Source of the DNA: Pseudomonas fluorescens | GTDB taxonomy: Bacteria; Pseudomonadota; Gammaproteobacteria; Pseudomonadales; Pseudomonadaceae | Length of the DNA stretch: 64,000 bases | Assembly (NCBI RefSeq): GCF_902497875.1 | Contig: NZ_CABVHY010000017.1 | Coordinates: 1-64,000 of the forward strand | Reading direction: 5' to 3' | Part shown: piece after piece, positions 42,269 to 51,069 of the stretch | How the letters are laid out: each line of letters opens with the position of its first letter | How positions within the stretch are numbered: the first letter of the stretch is position 1 | Position numbers and translations under genes: made by a program | The notes under the pieces: generated by a model | Told to the model about the DNA's origin: nothing | Database searches by the model: none | Seen by the model: the letters and a program-made list of their open reading frames with translations, nothing else

Positions 42269-43485
42269 AGCTGTACTCCTGTTTTCACGGCAGTCTTCTT
42301 CACTTCAGGCAAACCAAGCACGCGCTTGGCGATAACGTTGAGCTGGATCTCCGAGGCCCCTCCCGAGATGGTCAGCGCGTAGCTGTTGAGCCAGGCGCGG
42401 GTAATCGCCAGTTGCTGCTCACTGAACGCCGTGCTCTCCCAGCCGAAGGCATGCCCGGCCATGGCGTCGAGCAGTACTTCGAACTTGTCGCGCTCCTGTT
42501 CGGTGTGCACCAGCTTCATGATCGACATCAGGCCGCCGATGTCATCACCGGCCCGCGCCTCTTCACCCATGCGCTGCACGGTCAGGTTGTAGGCATGCTC
42601 GTTCATCGCACAGGCCGTGGCCCGCGCCTGCAATGCGTGTTCACTCATGGTCTGTGGCGCCGGCACGTATTCACGCATCAAGGCCAGAAGGTCGAAGTGC
42701 GACGGCAGGCTGAACTCGCCGAATTTCGACATCGCCTTGCGTTCGTGCTGCAACAGGTACTTGGCCAGGTTCCAGCCACCATTCAACGGTCCGATCAACT
42801 GGCTCTTGGGCACCTTCACACCATCGAAGAACACCTGGCAGAACGCCGATTTTCCGCTGATCAAATCGATCGGCTGTGGCGTGACGCCAGGGCTGCGCAT
42901 GTCCAGCACGATCAGGCTGATGCCTTCATGTTTAGGCGCGCTGAAGTCGGTGCGCACCAAGGCATACATCCAGTCGGATTTGTCGCCGTAGGAAGTCCAG
43001 ATCTTGCTGCCATCCACCACGAAGTGATCGCCGGCATCACGCGCGGCCATCTTCAGGCTGGCCAGGTCCGAACCGGCGTTCGGCTCGGAAAAGCCCTGGC
43101 ACCAGCGCACTTCACCACGGGCGATCGGCGGCAACAGATCGCGTTTCTGCTCATCGCTGCCGAACGCCAGCAACACCGGCCCGAGCATCCAGATGCCCAG
43201 GTTGATTTGCGGTGGGCGGCACTTGATGCGACGCATCTCGCTTTCCAGCACCGACAGCTGTTCGTCACTCAGGCCCGCGCCGCCATATTCCTCAGGCCAC
43301 TCGGGACAGAACCAGCGCTTGTCGCGCATGCGTTCGAACCACAGGCGTGCGTCTTCACAGGGAAATTGCGGGTTCTGACTGCCCCACACCACATCGCCTT
43401 CAGCCATGCCGGTGCGCATCGACAGTGGGCAATTGGCCTCCAGCCAGGCACGGGTGTCCTGCCGAAATTGCTCGATAGTGCTCAT
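42265..43485 (-). CDS. acyl-CoA dehydrogenase subunit, partner of 41126
   Basis: 406 residues. It shows EWPEEYGGAGLS, QGFSEPNAGSDLASL (FAD/substrate region) and ISGGASEIQLNVIAKRVLGLP near the end. At the position of the usual catalytic Glu (as in IYEGT of medium-chain enzymes) it has Gly, as in the FadE26/FadE29-like steroid enzymes, whose base lies elsewhere. AAGGGG precedes the ATG. It overlaps the following gene by 4 nt, pointing to a 1:1 complex. The probable substrate is a steroid side-chain CoA ester. Confidence 0.8.
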   Translation of the reverse strand: MSTIEQFRQDTRAWLEANCPLSMRTGMAEGDVVWGSQNPQFPCEDARLWFERMRDKRWFCPEWPEEYGGAGLSDEQLSVLESEMRRIKCRPPQINLGIWMLGPVLLAFGSDEQKRDLLPPIARGEVRWCQGFSEPNAGSDLASLKMAARDAGDHFVVDGSKIWTSYGDKSDWMYALVRTDFSAPKHEGISLIVLDMRSPGVTPQPIDLISGKSAFCQVFFDGVKVPKSQLIGPLNGGWNLAKYLLQHERKAMSKFGEFSLPSHFDLLALMREYVPAPQTMSEHALQARATACAMNEHAYNLTVQRMGEEARAGDDIGGLMSIMKLVHTEQERDKFEVLLDAMAGHAFGWESTAFSEQQLAITRAWLNSYALTISGGASEIQLNVIAKRVLGLPEVKKTAVKTGVQL

Positions 43486-43550
43486 GAAAGTCCCCTTCGA
43501 CTCGCCCCGGATCGGGGGCGAGTACGGTTTTTGTTTTTGATGGACGAGCT

Positions 43551-44720
43551 TCAGCGTTGGGTACGCGGCATGCCGAGGCCAAACTGGGCGATCAGCTCGC
43601 GCTGGATTTCATTGGTGCCGCCGCCAAAGGTCAGGGTCGGGGCAGAGCGCAATTCAAATTCCAGTTCACCCTGCAACAGGGTGGCCGCCGAGCCGCTGCG
43701 CATCGAGCCATTGGCGCCGACGATCGCCGCCAGCTTGCGCAGGATCTCGATCGCCGACTCCGAGCCGAACACCTTGGTGGTCGAACTCAGCGCGACGTTC
43801 ATGCGCTCGTGCTCCAGGTCGGCGGCGATGCGCATGTTGATCAGGCGCATCGCTTCCAGGCGTGCATAACACTCGGCCAGCGAACTGCGCACCCAGGCCT
43901 TGTCCATCGCCCGACGGCCCTGCTCGTCGCGGGCCCGCGCCCACAGGTAAACCCGGCGAAACAGCGCCACCACCTTGTCCGACCAAGTGCCCAGGCCCAG
44001 GCGTTCGTGGTTCAGTTGCGAGGTGATCAGCTTCCAGCCGCCGTTCAACTGACCCACCAGCATCTCGCTGGGCACCCGCACGTTGTCGTAGTAGGTGGCC
44101 GTGGTGGGAATGCTGGTAGTAGGAATCAGGGTGTGGGAGAAACCCGGTGTCGTGGTATCGACGATCAACAGCGAAATGCCTTTATGCCGCGCCTCGGTCG
44201 GATCGGTGCGGGCCGCCAGCCAGACGAAATCGGCCGATTCGGCACCCGAAGTCCACAGCTTGTTGCCATTGACCACGAAGCCTTCATCGTCCTGGCGGGC
44301 ACTGGTTTTCAGCACCGCCAGATCGCTGCCGGCGCCGGGTTCGGAGTAACCGATGGCGAACATGATTTCGCCCGCGGCGATCCCTGGCAGAAAACGCTCT
44401 TTCTGCAGCTCGCTGCCATGGGCCATCAAGGCCGGGCCGACAGTGCTGATAGTCACGAACGGCAGCGGTGCCCCGGCGATGTTGGCTTCTTCGAAGAAGA
44501 TCAACTGTTCGGTGGCGGCGTAGCCCTGACCGCCATGGGCCTTCGGCCAGCCGACCGCCAGCCAGCCGTCGCGCCCCATCTGGCGGATGGTCTGGCGAAA
44601 CAGCTCGCCGCCTTCCTTGCCGCGCAACTGCTCGCGCATGTCCGGGGTCATCAGGGCCTGGAAATAGTCCCGCACCTTGTGGCGCAGGGCATGTTGTTCG
44701 GGAGTGAGGTCGACGAACAT
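43551..44720 (-). CDS. acyl-CoA dehydrogenase subunit, FadE29/ChsE2-like
   Basis: 389 residues, close to FadE29 in length. Recognisable are GWPKAHGGQGYAATEQ, AIGYSEPGAGSDLAVL, NKLWTSGAESADFVW and LTFGGGTNEIQRELIAQFGLG. The canonical Glu before GT is Gly. In Mycobacterium FadE28-FadE29 (ChsE1-ChsE2) oxidises the C3 side chain (pregnene-20-carboxyl-CoA). The FadE28-like partner is encoded at 46318, with the aldolase and hydratase genes between, matching the content of the mycobacterial igr operon. The gene lies 10 nt after the Ltp2-like gene. Confidence 0.82.
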   Translation of the reverse strand: MFVDLTPEQHALRHKVRDYFQALMTPDMREQLRGKEGGELFRQTIRQMGRDGWLAVGWPKAHGGQGYAATEQLIFFEEANIAGAPLPFVTISTVGPALMAHGSELQKERFLPGIAAGEIMFAIGYSEPGAGSDLAVLKTSARQDDEGFVVNGNKLWTSGAESADFVWLAARTDPTEARHKGISLLIVDTTTPGFSHTLIPTTSIPTTATYYDNVRVPSEMLVGQLNGGWKLITSQLNHERLGLGTWSDKVVALFRRVYLWARARDEQGRRAMDKAWVRSSLAECYARLEAMRLINMRIAADLEHERMNVALSSTTKVFGSESAIEILRKLAAIVGANGSMRSGSAATLLQGELEFELRSAPTLTFGGGTNEIQRELIAQFGLGMPRTQR

Positions 44721-44730
44721 ATGCTGCTCC

Positions 44731-45909
44731 TTAGGCTGCGCCGAGAATCAGGCCGCTGGTGGGTACGCCGGTGCCGGCAGTGACCAGCACGTTCTGCACA
44801 TCCGCCACCTGGTTGACCGCGGTGCCACGCACCTGACGAACCGCTTCGGCGATGCCGTTCATACCGTGGATGTAGGCTTCGCCCAATTGCCCGCCATGGG
44901 TGTTGATCGGCAGTTTGCCGCCACGGGCGTGGTGCCCGGCGCGGATGAATTCCTTGGCTTCGCCGCGCTTGGCAAAACCGAACTCTTCAAGCTGCGGTAA
45001 TACGAAGGGGGTGAAGTGGTCGTAGATCACGGCAGTCTGGAAAGACTCCGGACCCAGGCCTGACTGGCGATACAGCTCGCGGGCGACCACGCCCATTTCC
45101 GGCAGCCCGGTGATGTCGTCGCGGTAGAACGAGGTCATGCTCTGTTGGCCGTGGCTGATGCCTTGGGAACCGGCCTTGATGGTCACCGGTTTCTGCCGAA
45201 GGTCACGGGCGCGCTCGGCCGAGGTGATGACCATCGCCACGGCGCCATCGGATTCCTGGCAGCAATCGAGCAGGTGCAGCGGTTCGCAGATCCAGCGCGA
45301 GGCCTGGTGTTCTTCCAGGGTGATCGGCTTACCGTGGAAAAACGCCTGGGGGTTGGTGGCGGCAAAATCCCGCGCCGCCACGGCGACCCGGCCGAAGTCT
45401 TCGGAGGTGGCGCCATAGGTGTGCATGTAGCGCTGGGCAAACATGCCGACCCAGGCTGCCGGCGTATGGAAACCGTGGGGCATGTACCAGCCGTAGTTGA
45501 CGTTATCGAAGGTCGGCGCCGAAGCGAAGCCGTAGTTACCGGTACCGAAGCGATACCACGAGCGTTCGTTCATGGCGCGATACACCACCACCACTTTCGC
45601 CATCCCGGTCGCCACTGCCATGGCCGCGTGCATCACCGGCCCGCAAGCCGCGCCGCCACCGTGGGGTACTTGCGAGAAAAACTTCACGTCCTTGCAACCG
45701 AGCAAACGGGCAATTTCGTATTCCGGGACCTTGTCCACGGAATAGGAACTGAAACCCTCGACCTCGCTCGGGTCGATGCCGGCGTCCTTGAGGGCACTCA
45801 AGGTGGCCTCCAGGGCCAGGCGCAATTCGGTGCGTCCGGAGTTCTTGGAAAATTCGGTTGCGCCTAGACCAACGATCGCGGCACGCCCGGAAATCGATGA
45901 ATCAGTCAT
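44731..45909 (-). CDS. Ltp2-like steroid side-chain aldolase (SCP-x thiolase family)
   Basis: 392 residues, the length of mycobacterial Ltp2. N-terminal AIVGLGATEFSK, then PHGGGAACGPVMHAAMAVATG, WVGMFAQRYMH, and the C-terminal LPINTHGGQLGEAYIHGMNG. Ltp2 performs a retro-aldol cleavage of the 17-hydroxy C3 side-chain CoA ester, releasing propionyl-CoA and the 17-ketosteroid, and needs the DUF35 domain of ChsH2. A matching MaoC-DUF35 protein is encoded at 47464. The start at 45909 has GAGAG upstream; the frame remains open further but without support. Confidence 0.82.
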   Translation of the reverse strand: MTDSSISGRAAIVGLGATEFSKNSGRTELRLALEATLSALKDAGIDPSEVEGFSSYSVDKVPEYEIARLLGCKDVKFFSQVPHGGGAACGPVMHAAMAVATGMAKVVVVYRAMNERSWYRFGTGNYGFASAPTFDNVNYGWYMPHGFHTPAAWVGMFAQRYMHTYGATSEDFGRVAVAARDFAATNPQAFFHGKPITLEEHQASRWICEPLHLLDCCQESDGAVAMVITSAERARDLRQKPVTIKAGSQGISHGQQSMTSFYRDDITGLPEMGVVARELYRQSGLGPESFQTAVIYDHFTPFVLPQLEEFGFAKRGEAKEFIRAGHHARGGKLPINTHGGQLGEAYIHGMNGIAEAVRQVRGTAVNQVADVQNVLVTAGTGVPTSGLILGAA

Positions 45910-45926
45910 CTGTGTCTCTCCGGCTG

Positions 45927-46346
45927 TCAGGGCAGGACCAGCGCGACCGTGCCGGTCACGTGGTTGCCCATGGAATTTTTGCCGCTCAAGGTGATTTCCA
46001 CCGAGCGGGTGTGCGCATCGACGCCGGTGACGCTGCCGCTGAAGGTCATGCAGTCGCCGGGGTAGTTCGGTGCGCCGAGCTTGATTTTCAGCGCGGTGAA
46101 TTGCGCCAGCGGCCCGGCCCACTGCTCGATGAACCGCTGCACCAACCCATTGGTGGTGAGGATGTTCATGAACACGTGGGGCGAACCCAAGGCACGGGCC
46201 GCGTCCGCGTCGTGGTGGCCGGGGAAGTAATCACGGGTGGCAATCGCCCCGCCGTTGATCAGGGTCACCGTGATTGGCACGGCAAGCTCCGGCAGTACTT
46301 CGCCGGGGCGCACGTCTTCAAAGCGCTTGGTGTTCTTCGAGGTCAT
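45927..46346 (-). CDS. MaoC-like hydratase, ChsH1-type
   Basis: 139 residues, single hot-dog domain. The active-site motif ATRDYFPGHHDADAARALG contains the Asp and His of MaoC hydratases. ChsH1 pairs with the N-terminal MaoC domain of ChsH2 to hydrate the C17(20) double bond of the C3 side chain; the corresponding ChsH2-like protein is at 47464. The start at 46346 matches the family length and overlaps the preceding FadE28-like gene by 29 nt. Confidence 0.82.
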   Translation of the reverse strand: MTSKNTKRFEDVRPGEVLPELAVPITVTLINGGAIATRDYFPGHHDADAARALGSPHVFMNILTTNGLVQRFIEQWAGPLAQFTALKIKLGAPNYPGDCMTFSGSVTGVDAHTRSVEITLSGKNSMGNHVTGTVALVLP

Positions 46347-47451
46347 ATTTCCATCCCAGCTTGTCGTTATCGTTGAGCCAGTCGCCCAGGCGTTCCAGGT
46401 TTGCAGCCGACCCCCCCAGGGCAAGACACAGGCCGCGGCTCCAGTAGAGAAAACGGTGGATCGGGTACGTCAGGTCGACGCCGATGCCGCCATGCACGTG
46501 TTGCGCGACATGGCCGATGCGGTGCCCCGCTTCACAGGCCAGCCACGCGGTGGCCAGGGCTTCGGAGGGCGCCAGCAAGCCGGCATCGATGCGGTAGGCC
46601 AGTTGCCACAGCACCGTGCGCAAGGCTTCGACGGCGATATGGGTGTCGGCCATGCTCATCTGCACGGCCTGAAAGCTGCCGATGCTGCGCTCGAACTGCC
46701 GGCGCTCGCTGACATAGGCCACGGTGCGGCGGATCTGCTCTTCGCTAACCCCCAATTGCAAGGCAGCCAGCGCCGCCACGCTGCGCAGTTCCAGCCAGGC
46801 AACGGCCTCGGCCGGCAACAGCGCTGCGCCGCTCACGGTCAAGCCCTCGATGTGCAGGTCGGCCACCGCTTCGCCGTGGGTCAACACCGCCGACACCCGT
46901 TGGATTTCGGGCGCTGACAGGTCCAACAGCAGCAAGCGCGGCTGGCCGTCGACCTGCACCAGTACCAGTGCAGCCTGGGCTTGATCACCCAGGGACAGGG
47001 CCGCGACCCGGCCATTGACCGACCAGCCCCCATCAGTCGCTTGCGCCTGCAGTTCGATGCCCAGCGCACTGCTCAACGCATCGACGGACAGGCTCAACAG
47101 CGCTTCGCCGGACGCCGCCTTGGCGACCCATCCCGCACTGTCGCTGGCATCGAAACGGGCCAGGGTCGCGGCCGCCAGTTGATGGCGCCACAACGGCACC
47201 TGGGCCAGGGCCTTGCCTTGAGCCTGCAACACCAGCATCAGCTCGGTCATGCCCAGGCCGCTGCCGCCATATTCTTCGGGAATGGCCAGGGCCTGCAGCC
47301 CGGTCTCGATGCATAGCTTCCACAGTGGCGCCATCATCGGTTCGCCGCTGGTGTCCCATTGGCGCATGTAGTCGTCATGGCAATGGTCGACAAACAGGCT
47401 GTCGGCCATTTGCGCAATGGCGCGCTGGTCTTCACTTAATTCGAAATCCAT
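46318..47451 (-). CDS. acyl-CoA dehydrogenase subunit, FadE28/ChsE1-like
   Basis: 377 residues. The N-terminal domain is intact (LAIPEEYGGSGLGMTE), the central domain is degenerate (LSLGDQAQAALVLVQVDGQ), and the C-terminus has QHVHGGIGVDLTYPIHRFLYWSRGL. This is the pattern of the small, partly degenerate subunit of steroid acyl-CoA dehydrogenases. The partner is probably the protein at 43551. AGGAG precedes the ATG. It is 12 nt downstream of the MaoC-DUF35 gene. Confidence 0.8.
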   Translation of the reverse strand: MDFELSEDQRAIAQMADSLFVDHCHDDYMRQWDTSGEPMMAPLWKLCIETGLQALAIPEEYGGSGLGMTELMLVLQAQGKALAQVPLWRHQLAAATLARFDASDSAGWVAKAASGEALLSLSVDALSSALGIELQAQATDGGWSVNGRVAALSLGDQAQAALVLVQVDGQPRLLLLDLSAPEIQRVSAVLTHGEAVADLHIEGLTVSGAALLPAEAVAWLELRSVAALAALQLGVSEEQIRRTVAYVSERRQFERSIGSFQAVQMSMADTHIAVEALRTVLWQLAYRIDAGLLAPSEALATAWLACEAGHRIGHVAQHVHGGIGVDLTYPIHRFLYWSRGLCLALGGSAANLERLGDWLNDNDKLGWKYDLEEHQAL

Positions 47452-47463
47452 GGTGAATGGCTC

Positions 47464-48447
47464 CTACGCGTCTACCGGCCGGAACAAAGGCAGCGTCAAC
47501 TGGTCATCGAAGGTCTGGAACTCGACCTGCAAGCGCTGGCCGATCTGTAGTTGCTCGCGCTCGATACCGACCAGGCCGGCAATCAGGCGCACGCCCTCCT
47601 CCAGCTCGATCAGGCCGATCGGGTTGGGGTAATCGAACGGCGCGACTTCGGGGTAGTGCATCACCACGAACGAGTACAGGCTGGCGCGGCCGCTGGCCTG
47701 CAAGGTGTCCCAGTCGAAGCTGTGGCACTGGATGCACACCGGCGCCGGTGGATGGCGCAAGGTTTGGCACGCGGTGCAGCGCTGGATCAGCAATTGGCCC
47801 TTCTCGCAGCCGTCCCAGAAAAACCGGGTGTCGTCGCTGATGCCCGGCAGCGGACGCTTGGGCTTGACCGGTGCCGCCTCAACCTTGGCAGGTGCTTGGG
47901 CATTCGCCGCACGGAACTTGAACACGCGGAACAGCAACTCGCCCACCGGCTCATCGCCGCTGGGCTCTTTTCCTCCAGGCTTTTCAACGAAGTGGCTCAT
48001 CACCAGGGTGACAAAAAAACCGGTGCCCAGGGCAGTGGTTTTTTCATCGCCAACCGAGTCCAGGCGCGTGGTGTAGTAGAGCTTTTCGCCCAGGCGAACC
48101 GGGCGGGTGAAGCTCAGCTCGGAGTTCACCGCCACGGTGGAGGCATAACCGTAGGCTTCCATTTCCTTGAGCACCTCGTAAGGGTTCTCGTCGGTGGAGC
48201 CAAGTGGATAGTTGTTGGCGTGCAGGCCTTCCATGGTCCACACCTGCAACATCGCAGGCGGAGCGATCAGGCCCTCATGGACGGTGCCCAAGGCAAAACC
48301 CGCGTCGGTGTATAGCGGGTTGTCCACGCCCATGACTTCGCACCACTGGCGAATCATCGGGGCATTGACCTCGTCCCAGGCATACACGCGGCCGTACTGG
48401 CGCCCCACCAGGGCGCGCACATTGGATAGCAATTGTGGATCAGCCAA
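47464..48447 (-). CDS. MaoC (N-terminal) - DUF35 (C-terminal) fusion, ChsH2-like
   Basis: 327 residues from a TTG start at 48447, chosen because GGAG lies 7 nt upstream and the translation then begins at the conserved domain; the frame is open upstream to 48495 with GTG alternatives. The N-terminal part (about 1-180) is MaoC-like (MIRQWCEVMGVDNPLYTD, GLIAPPAMLQVW) but lacks the catalytic Asp/His pair, as in ChsH2. The C-terminal DUF35 part has a zinc ribbon CTACQTLRHPPAPVCIQC and would dock the Ltp2-like aldolase. It forms the hydratase with the ChsH1-like protein. Confidence 0.82.
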   Translation of the reverse strand: MADPQLLSNVRALVGRQYGRVYAWDEVNAPMIRQWCEVMGVDNPLYTDAGFALGTVHEGLIAPPAMLQVWTMEGLHANNYPLGSTDENPYEVLKEMEAYGYASTVAVNSELSFTRPVRLGEKLYYTTRLDSVGDEKTTALGTGFFVTLVMSHFVEKPGGKEPSGDEPVGELLFRVFKFRAANAQAPAKVEAAPVKPKRPLPGISDDTRFFWDGCEKGQLLIQRCTACQTLRHPPAPVCIQCHSFDWDTLQASGRASLYSFVVMHYPEVAPFDYPNPIGLIELEEGVRLIAGLVGIEREQLQIGQRLQVEFQTFDDQLTLPLFRPVDA

Positions 48448-48503
48448 AGTCGTCTCCTTCACATTGAAGGCGGCCACCGAACCCGGTCGCCGCAATAGGT
48501 CGA

Positions 48504-49292
48504 TCAGGTGGGCAGAACCTGCGCGGCACCGAGAAATGCCGGGCGTTCACCACCGCCATGCAACAACAGGTTGCAACCGCTGGCGTAACTGGCCAGCGGC
48601 GATGCGATGTAGAGACAGGCGTTGGCGATGTCTTCGGCCACTGCCATGCGGGCGGCCGGAATGCCGGCCGCGACGGCGGCGATACCGGCCTCGGAGCCGT
48701 AGTGCAAATGCGACTGCTCGGTCTGTACCAGCCCCGGGCTGACCGTGACCACCCGCACCTTGGGCCCCCACTCCACCGCCAGCGATTGCACCAGCGCCAG
48801 CACCCCGGCCTTGGCCGCGCCGTAGGCGGCGGTGCCTGGCGAGGAACGCAGCGCACTGATGCTGCCGATAAACACGATGCAACCGCCCTGCACCTGTGCC
48901 TGCATCAGCCGGTTGGCGTGCTGGGCGACGTTGAGCGGCGCGATCAGGTTCAGACCGATGATGCTTTCATGAAACCTGGGCGAAGCCGTGGCTGCGTCGG
49001 CGGAAGGGCTGCCGCCGGCGTTGTTGACCACCACGTCGAGGCGCCCGAAGTCGCGCTCGATGGTGGCGAACAGGCGTTGCAGGGAATCGTGGTCACGCAC
49101 ATCGGCGGCGATGAAGGTCGCGCGCTTGCCACCCTGCGTCGGCACCTGTTCAGGCTCGCGCCGGGCACAGACGATCACCCGTGCGTTCGCGGCCAGGAAC
49201 CCCAGCGCGATACCGGCGCCGATGCCCTTGGTGCCACCGGTGACCAGCACCACCTTGCCGCTGTAATCAAGACCCGAATGCAGCTCCATCAT
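48504..49292 (-). CDS. short-chain dehydrogenase/reductase at the head of the side-chain operon
   Basis: 262-residue SDR: TGGTKGIGAGIAL, NNAGGSPSAD, YGAAKAGVLALVQ. The C-terminus reads ASGCNLLLHGGGERPAF in place of the usual VDGG end. In Mycobacterium a similar SDR gene (Rv3502c) neighbours the igr genes. It could oxidise a side-chain or ring hydroxyl. The start at 49292 has AAGGAG upstream; seven more residues are in frame. A near-palindromic operator copy lies 55 nt upstream. Confidence 0.78.
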   Translation of the reverse strand: MMELHSGLDYSGKVVLVTGGTKGIGAGIALGFLAANARVIVCARREPEQVPTQGGKRATFIAADVRDHDSLQRLFATIERDFGRLDVVVNNAGGSPSADAATASPRFHESIIGLNLIAPLNVAQHANRLMQAQVQGGCIVFIGSISALRSSPGTAAYGAAKAGVLALVQSLAVEWGPKVRVVTVSPGLVQTEQSHLHYGSEAGIAAVAAGIPAARMAVAEDIANACLYIASPLASYASGCNLLLHGGGERPAFLGAAQVLPT

Positions 49293-49346
49293 GTGCTCCT
49301 TTTCTACTGACAAGAGTCACTCTAGGGACGAACTCAGGGCCAAACT

Positions 49347-49363
49347 ACGTCTGAACGGACGAT
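49347..49363 (+). promoter_or_regulatory. near-palindromic operator copy shared by two divergent genes
   Basis: Reads ACGTCTGAACGGACGAT followed by G, so both ends approach GACG/CGTC symmetry. For the plus gene (49431) GACACT begins 22 nt after the motif; for the minus SDR, TAGAGT begins about 21 nt after it. A single site could serve both directions. Confidence 0.65.
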
Positions 49364-49430
49364 GAAAATTTAACCTTGCGAACAGGACACTGGCGGTCAC
49401 TCACACATTGTCTGGTCTTTGAGGATGCCC

Positions 49431-50216
49431 ATGTCCGACCCCTTCGCTGCACCGGTTCTGCTCGAACGCCCACTGCCGGGCGTGGCCCTGCTGCGGCTCA
49501 ATCGCCCTCAGGCGAGCAATGCCTTGAGCCTGGAGTTGCAGGCGCTGCTGTCGCATCATTTCAGTGAGCTGGGGGTTGATCCCGACGTGCGTTGCATCGT
49601 GCTGACGGGCGGTGACAAGGTGTTCGCTGCCGGTGGCGACATCAACAGCATGGCCGGGGTCGGCGCCATCGATATCTACAAGCGTCACACCGAGCGGGTC
49701 TGGGGGCCGATCCAGCACTGCCCGAAACCGGTGATTGCGGCAATCTGCGGTTATGCCTATGGCGGAGGCTGTGAGCTGGCGATGCATGCCGACCTGATCG
49801 TCGCCGGACGCAGCGCGCGCTTCTGCCAACCGGAAATCCGCATCGGCATCATGCCGGGCATCGGTGGCACCCAGCGGCTGGTGCGCGCGGTGGGCAAGGT
49901 CAAGGCGATGCGCATGGCGCTCACCGGCCAACCGATCAGCGCCGAGGAAGCCTGGGTCGCCGGACTGATCAGTGACCTGGTCGACGATGACCAGGTGCAG
50001 GCCCACGCCCTGGAACTGGCGCGCGTCATCGCCGCCATGCCAGCCCTGGCCGCCGAACAGATCAAGGAAGTGATTCTGGCGGGCATGGACGCGCCACTGG
50101 AAGCCGGCCTGGCGCTGGAGCGCAAGGCCAATGCGTTGTTGTTCGCCTCACGGGATCAGAAGGAAGGCATGCAAGCCTTTATCGAGAAACGCCCGGCTCA
50201 GTTTGAGGGGAATTAA
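49431..50216 (+). CDS. enoyl-CoA hydratase/isomerase (crotonase family)
   Basis: 261 residues. Both catalytic Glu regions are present: GGGCELAMHAD and QPEIRIGIMPGIGGTQRL; the oxyanion stretch is AAGGDINSM. This is the pattern of an active enoyl-CoA hydratase. It would hydrate an unsaturated CoA intermediate of the side chain or of the opened rings. The ATG at 49431 has GAGG upstream; a TTG at 49419 is less likely. It is a single-gene unit divergent from the side-chain operon and followed by a hairpin. Confidence 0.85.
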   Translation: MSDPFAAPVLLERPLPGVALLRLNRPQASNALSLELQALLSHHFSELGVDPDVRCIVLTGGDKVFAAGGDINSMAGVGAIDIYKRHTERVWGPIQHCPKPVIAAICGYAYGGGCELAMHADLIVAGRSARFCQPEIRIGIMPGIGGTQRLVRAVGKVKAMRMALTGQPISAEEAWVAGLISDLVDDDQVQAHALELARVIAAMPALAAEQIKEVILAGMDAPLEAGLALERKANALLFASRDQKEGMQAFIEKRPAQFEGN

Positions 50217-50235
50217 CACCCCACAGGCGCGAATT

Positions 50236-50262
50236 ACCCGTAGCAGCCTGGCTCCTACGGGT
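50236..50262. terminator. hairpin between converging genes
   Basis: ACCCGTAG (50236-50243) pairs with CTACGGGT (50255-50262), followed by TTGT on the plus strand. It separates the enoyl-CoA hydratase gene from the converging HSD gene. Confidence 0.55.
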
Positions 50263-50286
50263 TTGTGTCGACAGATCAGGGTTGAC

Positions 50287-51069
50287 TCAGATGCTCATGA
50301 CCATCTGCCCACTATCAATGCGCAACTCGACTCCATTGATCGCCCGGGCCTCGTCGCTGGCCAGGAACAGCACGCTGGCCGCTACGTCCTCTGGCAGGCA
50401 CATGCGGTTCATCGGGTCGCTGTCGATGGTCACCCGCGCCGGATCGAGACCCTTGGGGAAACTGCCACTGGTCATGTCCGTGAGGACGCCGTCCGGATGC
50501 AGGGTGTTGCAGCGGATGCGGTATTTGCGCCGTCGGCAGAACACTGCCACCGAACGCGACAATGCGGCGACCGCACCCTTGGAGGCGCTGTAAGCCAGGT
50601 AATCATCGCGCCCGGCGAGGGCCGCTATCGACGATAGGTTGATGATCGAACCACCGGTTTCCTTCATCAACGCGATGCCTTCGCGACAGCCGATAAACAC
50701 GCTATCGGCATTCACCCGCATGACCTTGTGCCAGTCCTCCAGGGTCGCGTCCTCGATGTTGCCATGGAGCAGGATGCCGGCGTTGTTCAGCAGAATATCC
50801 AGGCGCCCATGCTGTTCGCGCAGATAAGCCATAACTTCCCGCCAATCGCTTTCACTGCTGGCGTCATGCCGGATAAAGGCCGCCGCCGACCCGATTTCAG
50901 CGGCCAGCGCCTCGCCCGCCGCGACATCTACGTCGCTGATCAGCACGTGGGCGCCTTCCGCGGCCAGTAAACGGGCGCTGGCCCGCCCGATGCCCTTGGC
51001 CCCGCCAGTCACCAGCGCGACCTTGCCTTGAACCCGGCCGGTTTTGTTGTTGTGGTTGCTCGTCATCAT
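50287..51069 (-). CDS. 3-beta/17-beta-hydroxysteroid dehydrogenase
   Basis: 260-residue SDR that follows the Comamonas testosteroni 3beta/17beta-HSD by eye: GKVALVTGGAKGIGRA, FIRHDASSESDWREVMAYL, NNAGILLHGNIE, SVFIGCREGIALMKETGGS, YSASKGAVAALSR, RIRCNTLHPDGVLTDM, and LFLASDEARAINGVELRIDSG. The enzyme oxidises 3beta- or 17beta-hydroxysteroids to ketones with NAD+. Its ATG overlaps the stop of the ketosteroid dehydrogenase at 51066 (ATGA), so three ring-A enzymes share one transcript. Confidence 0.85.
   Translation of the reverse strand: MMTSNHNNKTGRVQGKVALVTGGAKGIGRASARLLAAEGAHVLISDVDVAAGEALAAEIGSAAAFIRHDASSESDWREVMAYLREQHGRLDILLNNAGILLHGNIEDATLEDWHKVMRVNADSVFIGCREGIALMKETGGSIINLSSIAALAGRDDYLAYSASKGAVAALSRSVAVFCRRRKYRIRCNTLHPDGVLTDMTSGSFPKGLDPARVTIDSDPMNRMCLPEDVAASVLFLASDEARAINGVELRIDSGQMVMSI

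Noticed and set aside
44731..46122. Longer N-terminus for the Ltp2-like protein
   Set aside because: The extra 71 residues overlap the MaoC gene in another frame and lack conservation; the ATG at 45909 has a ribosome site and matches the family length.
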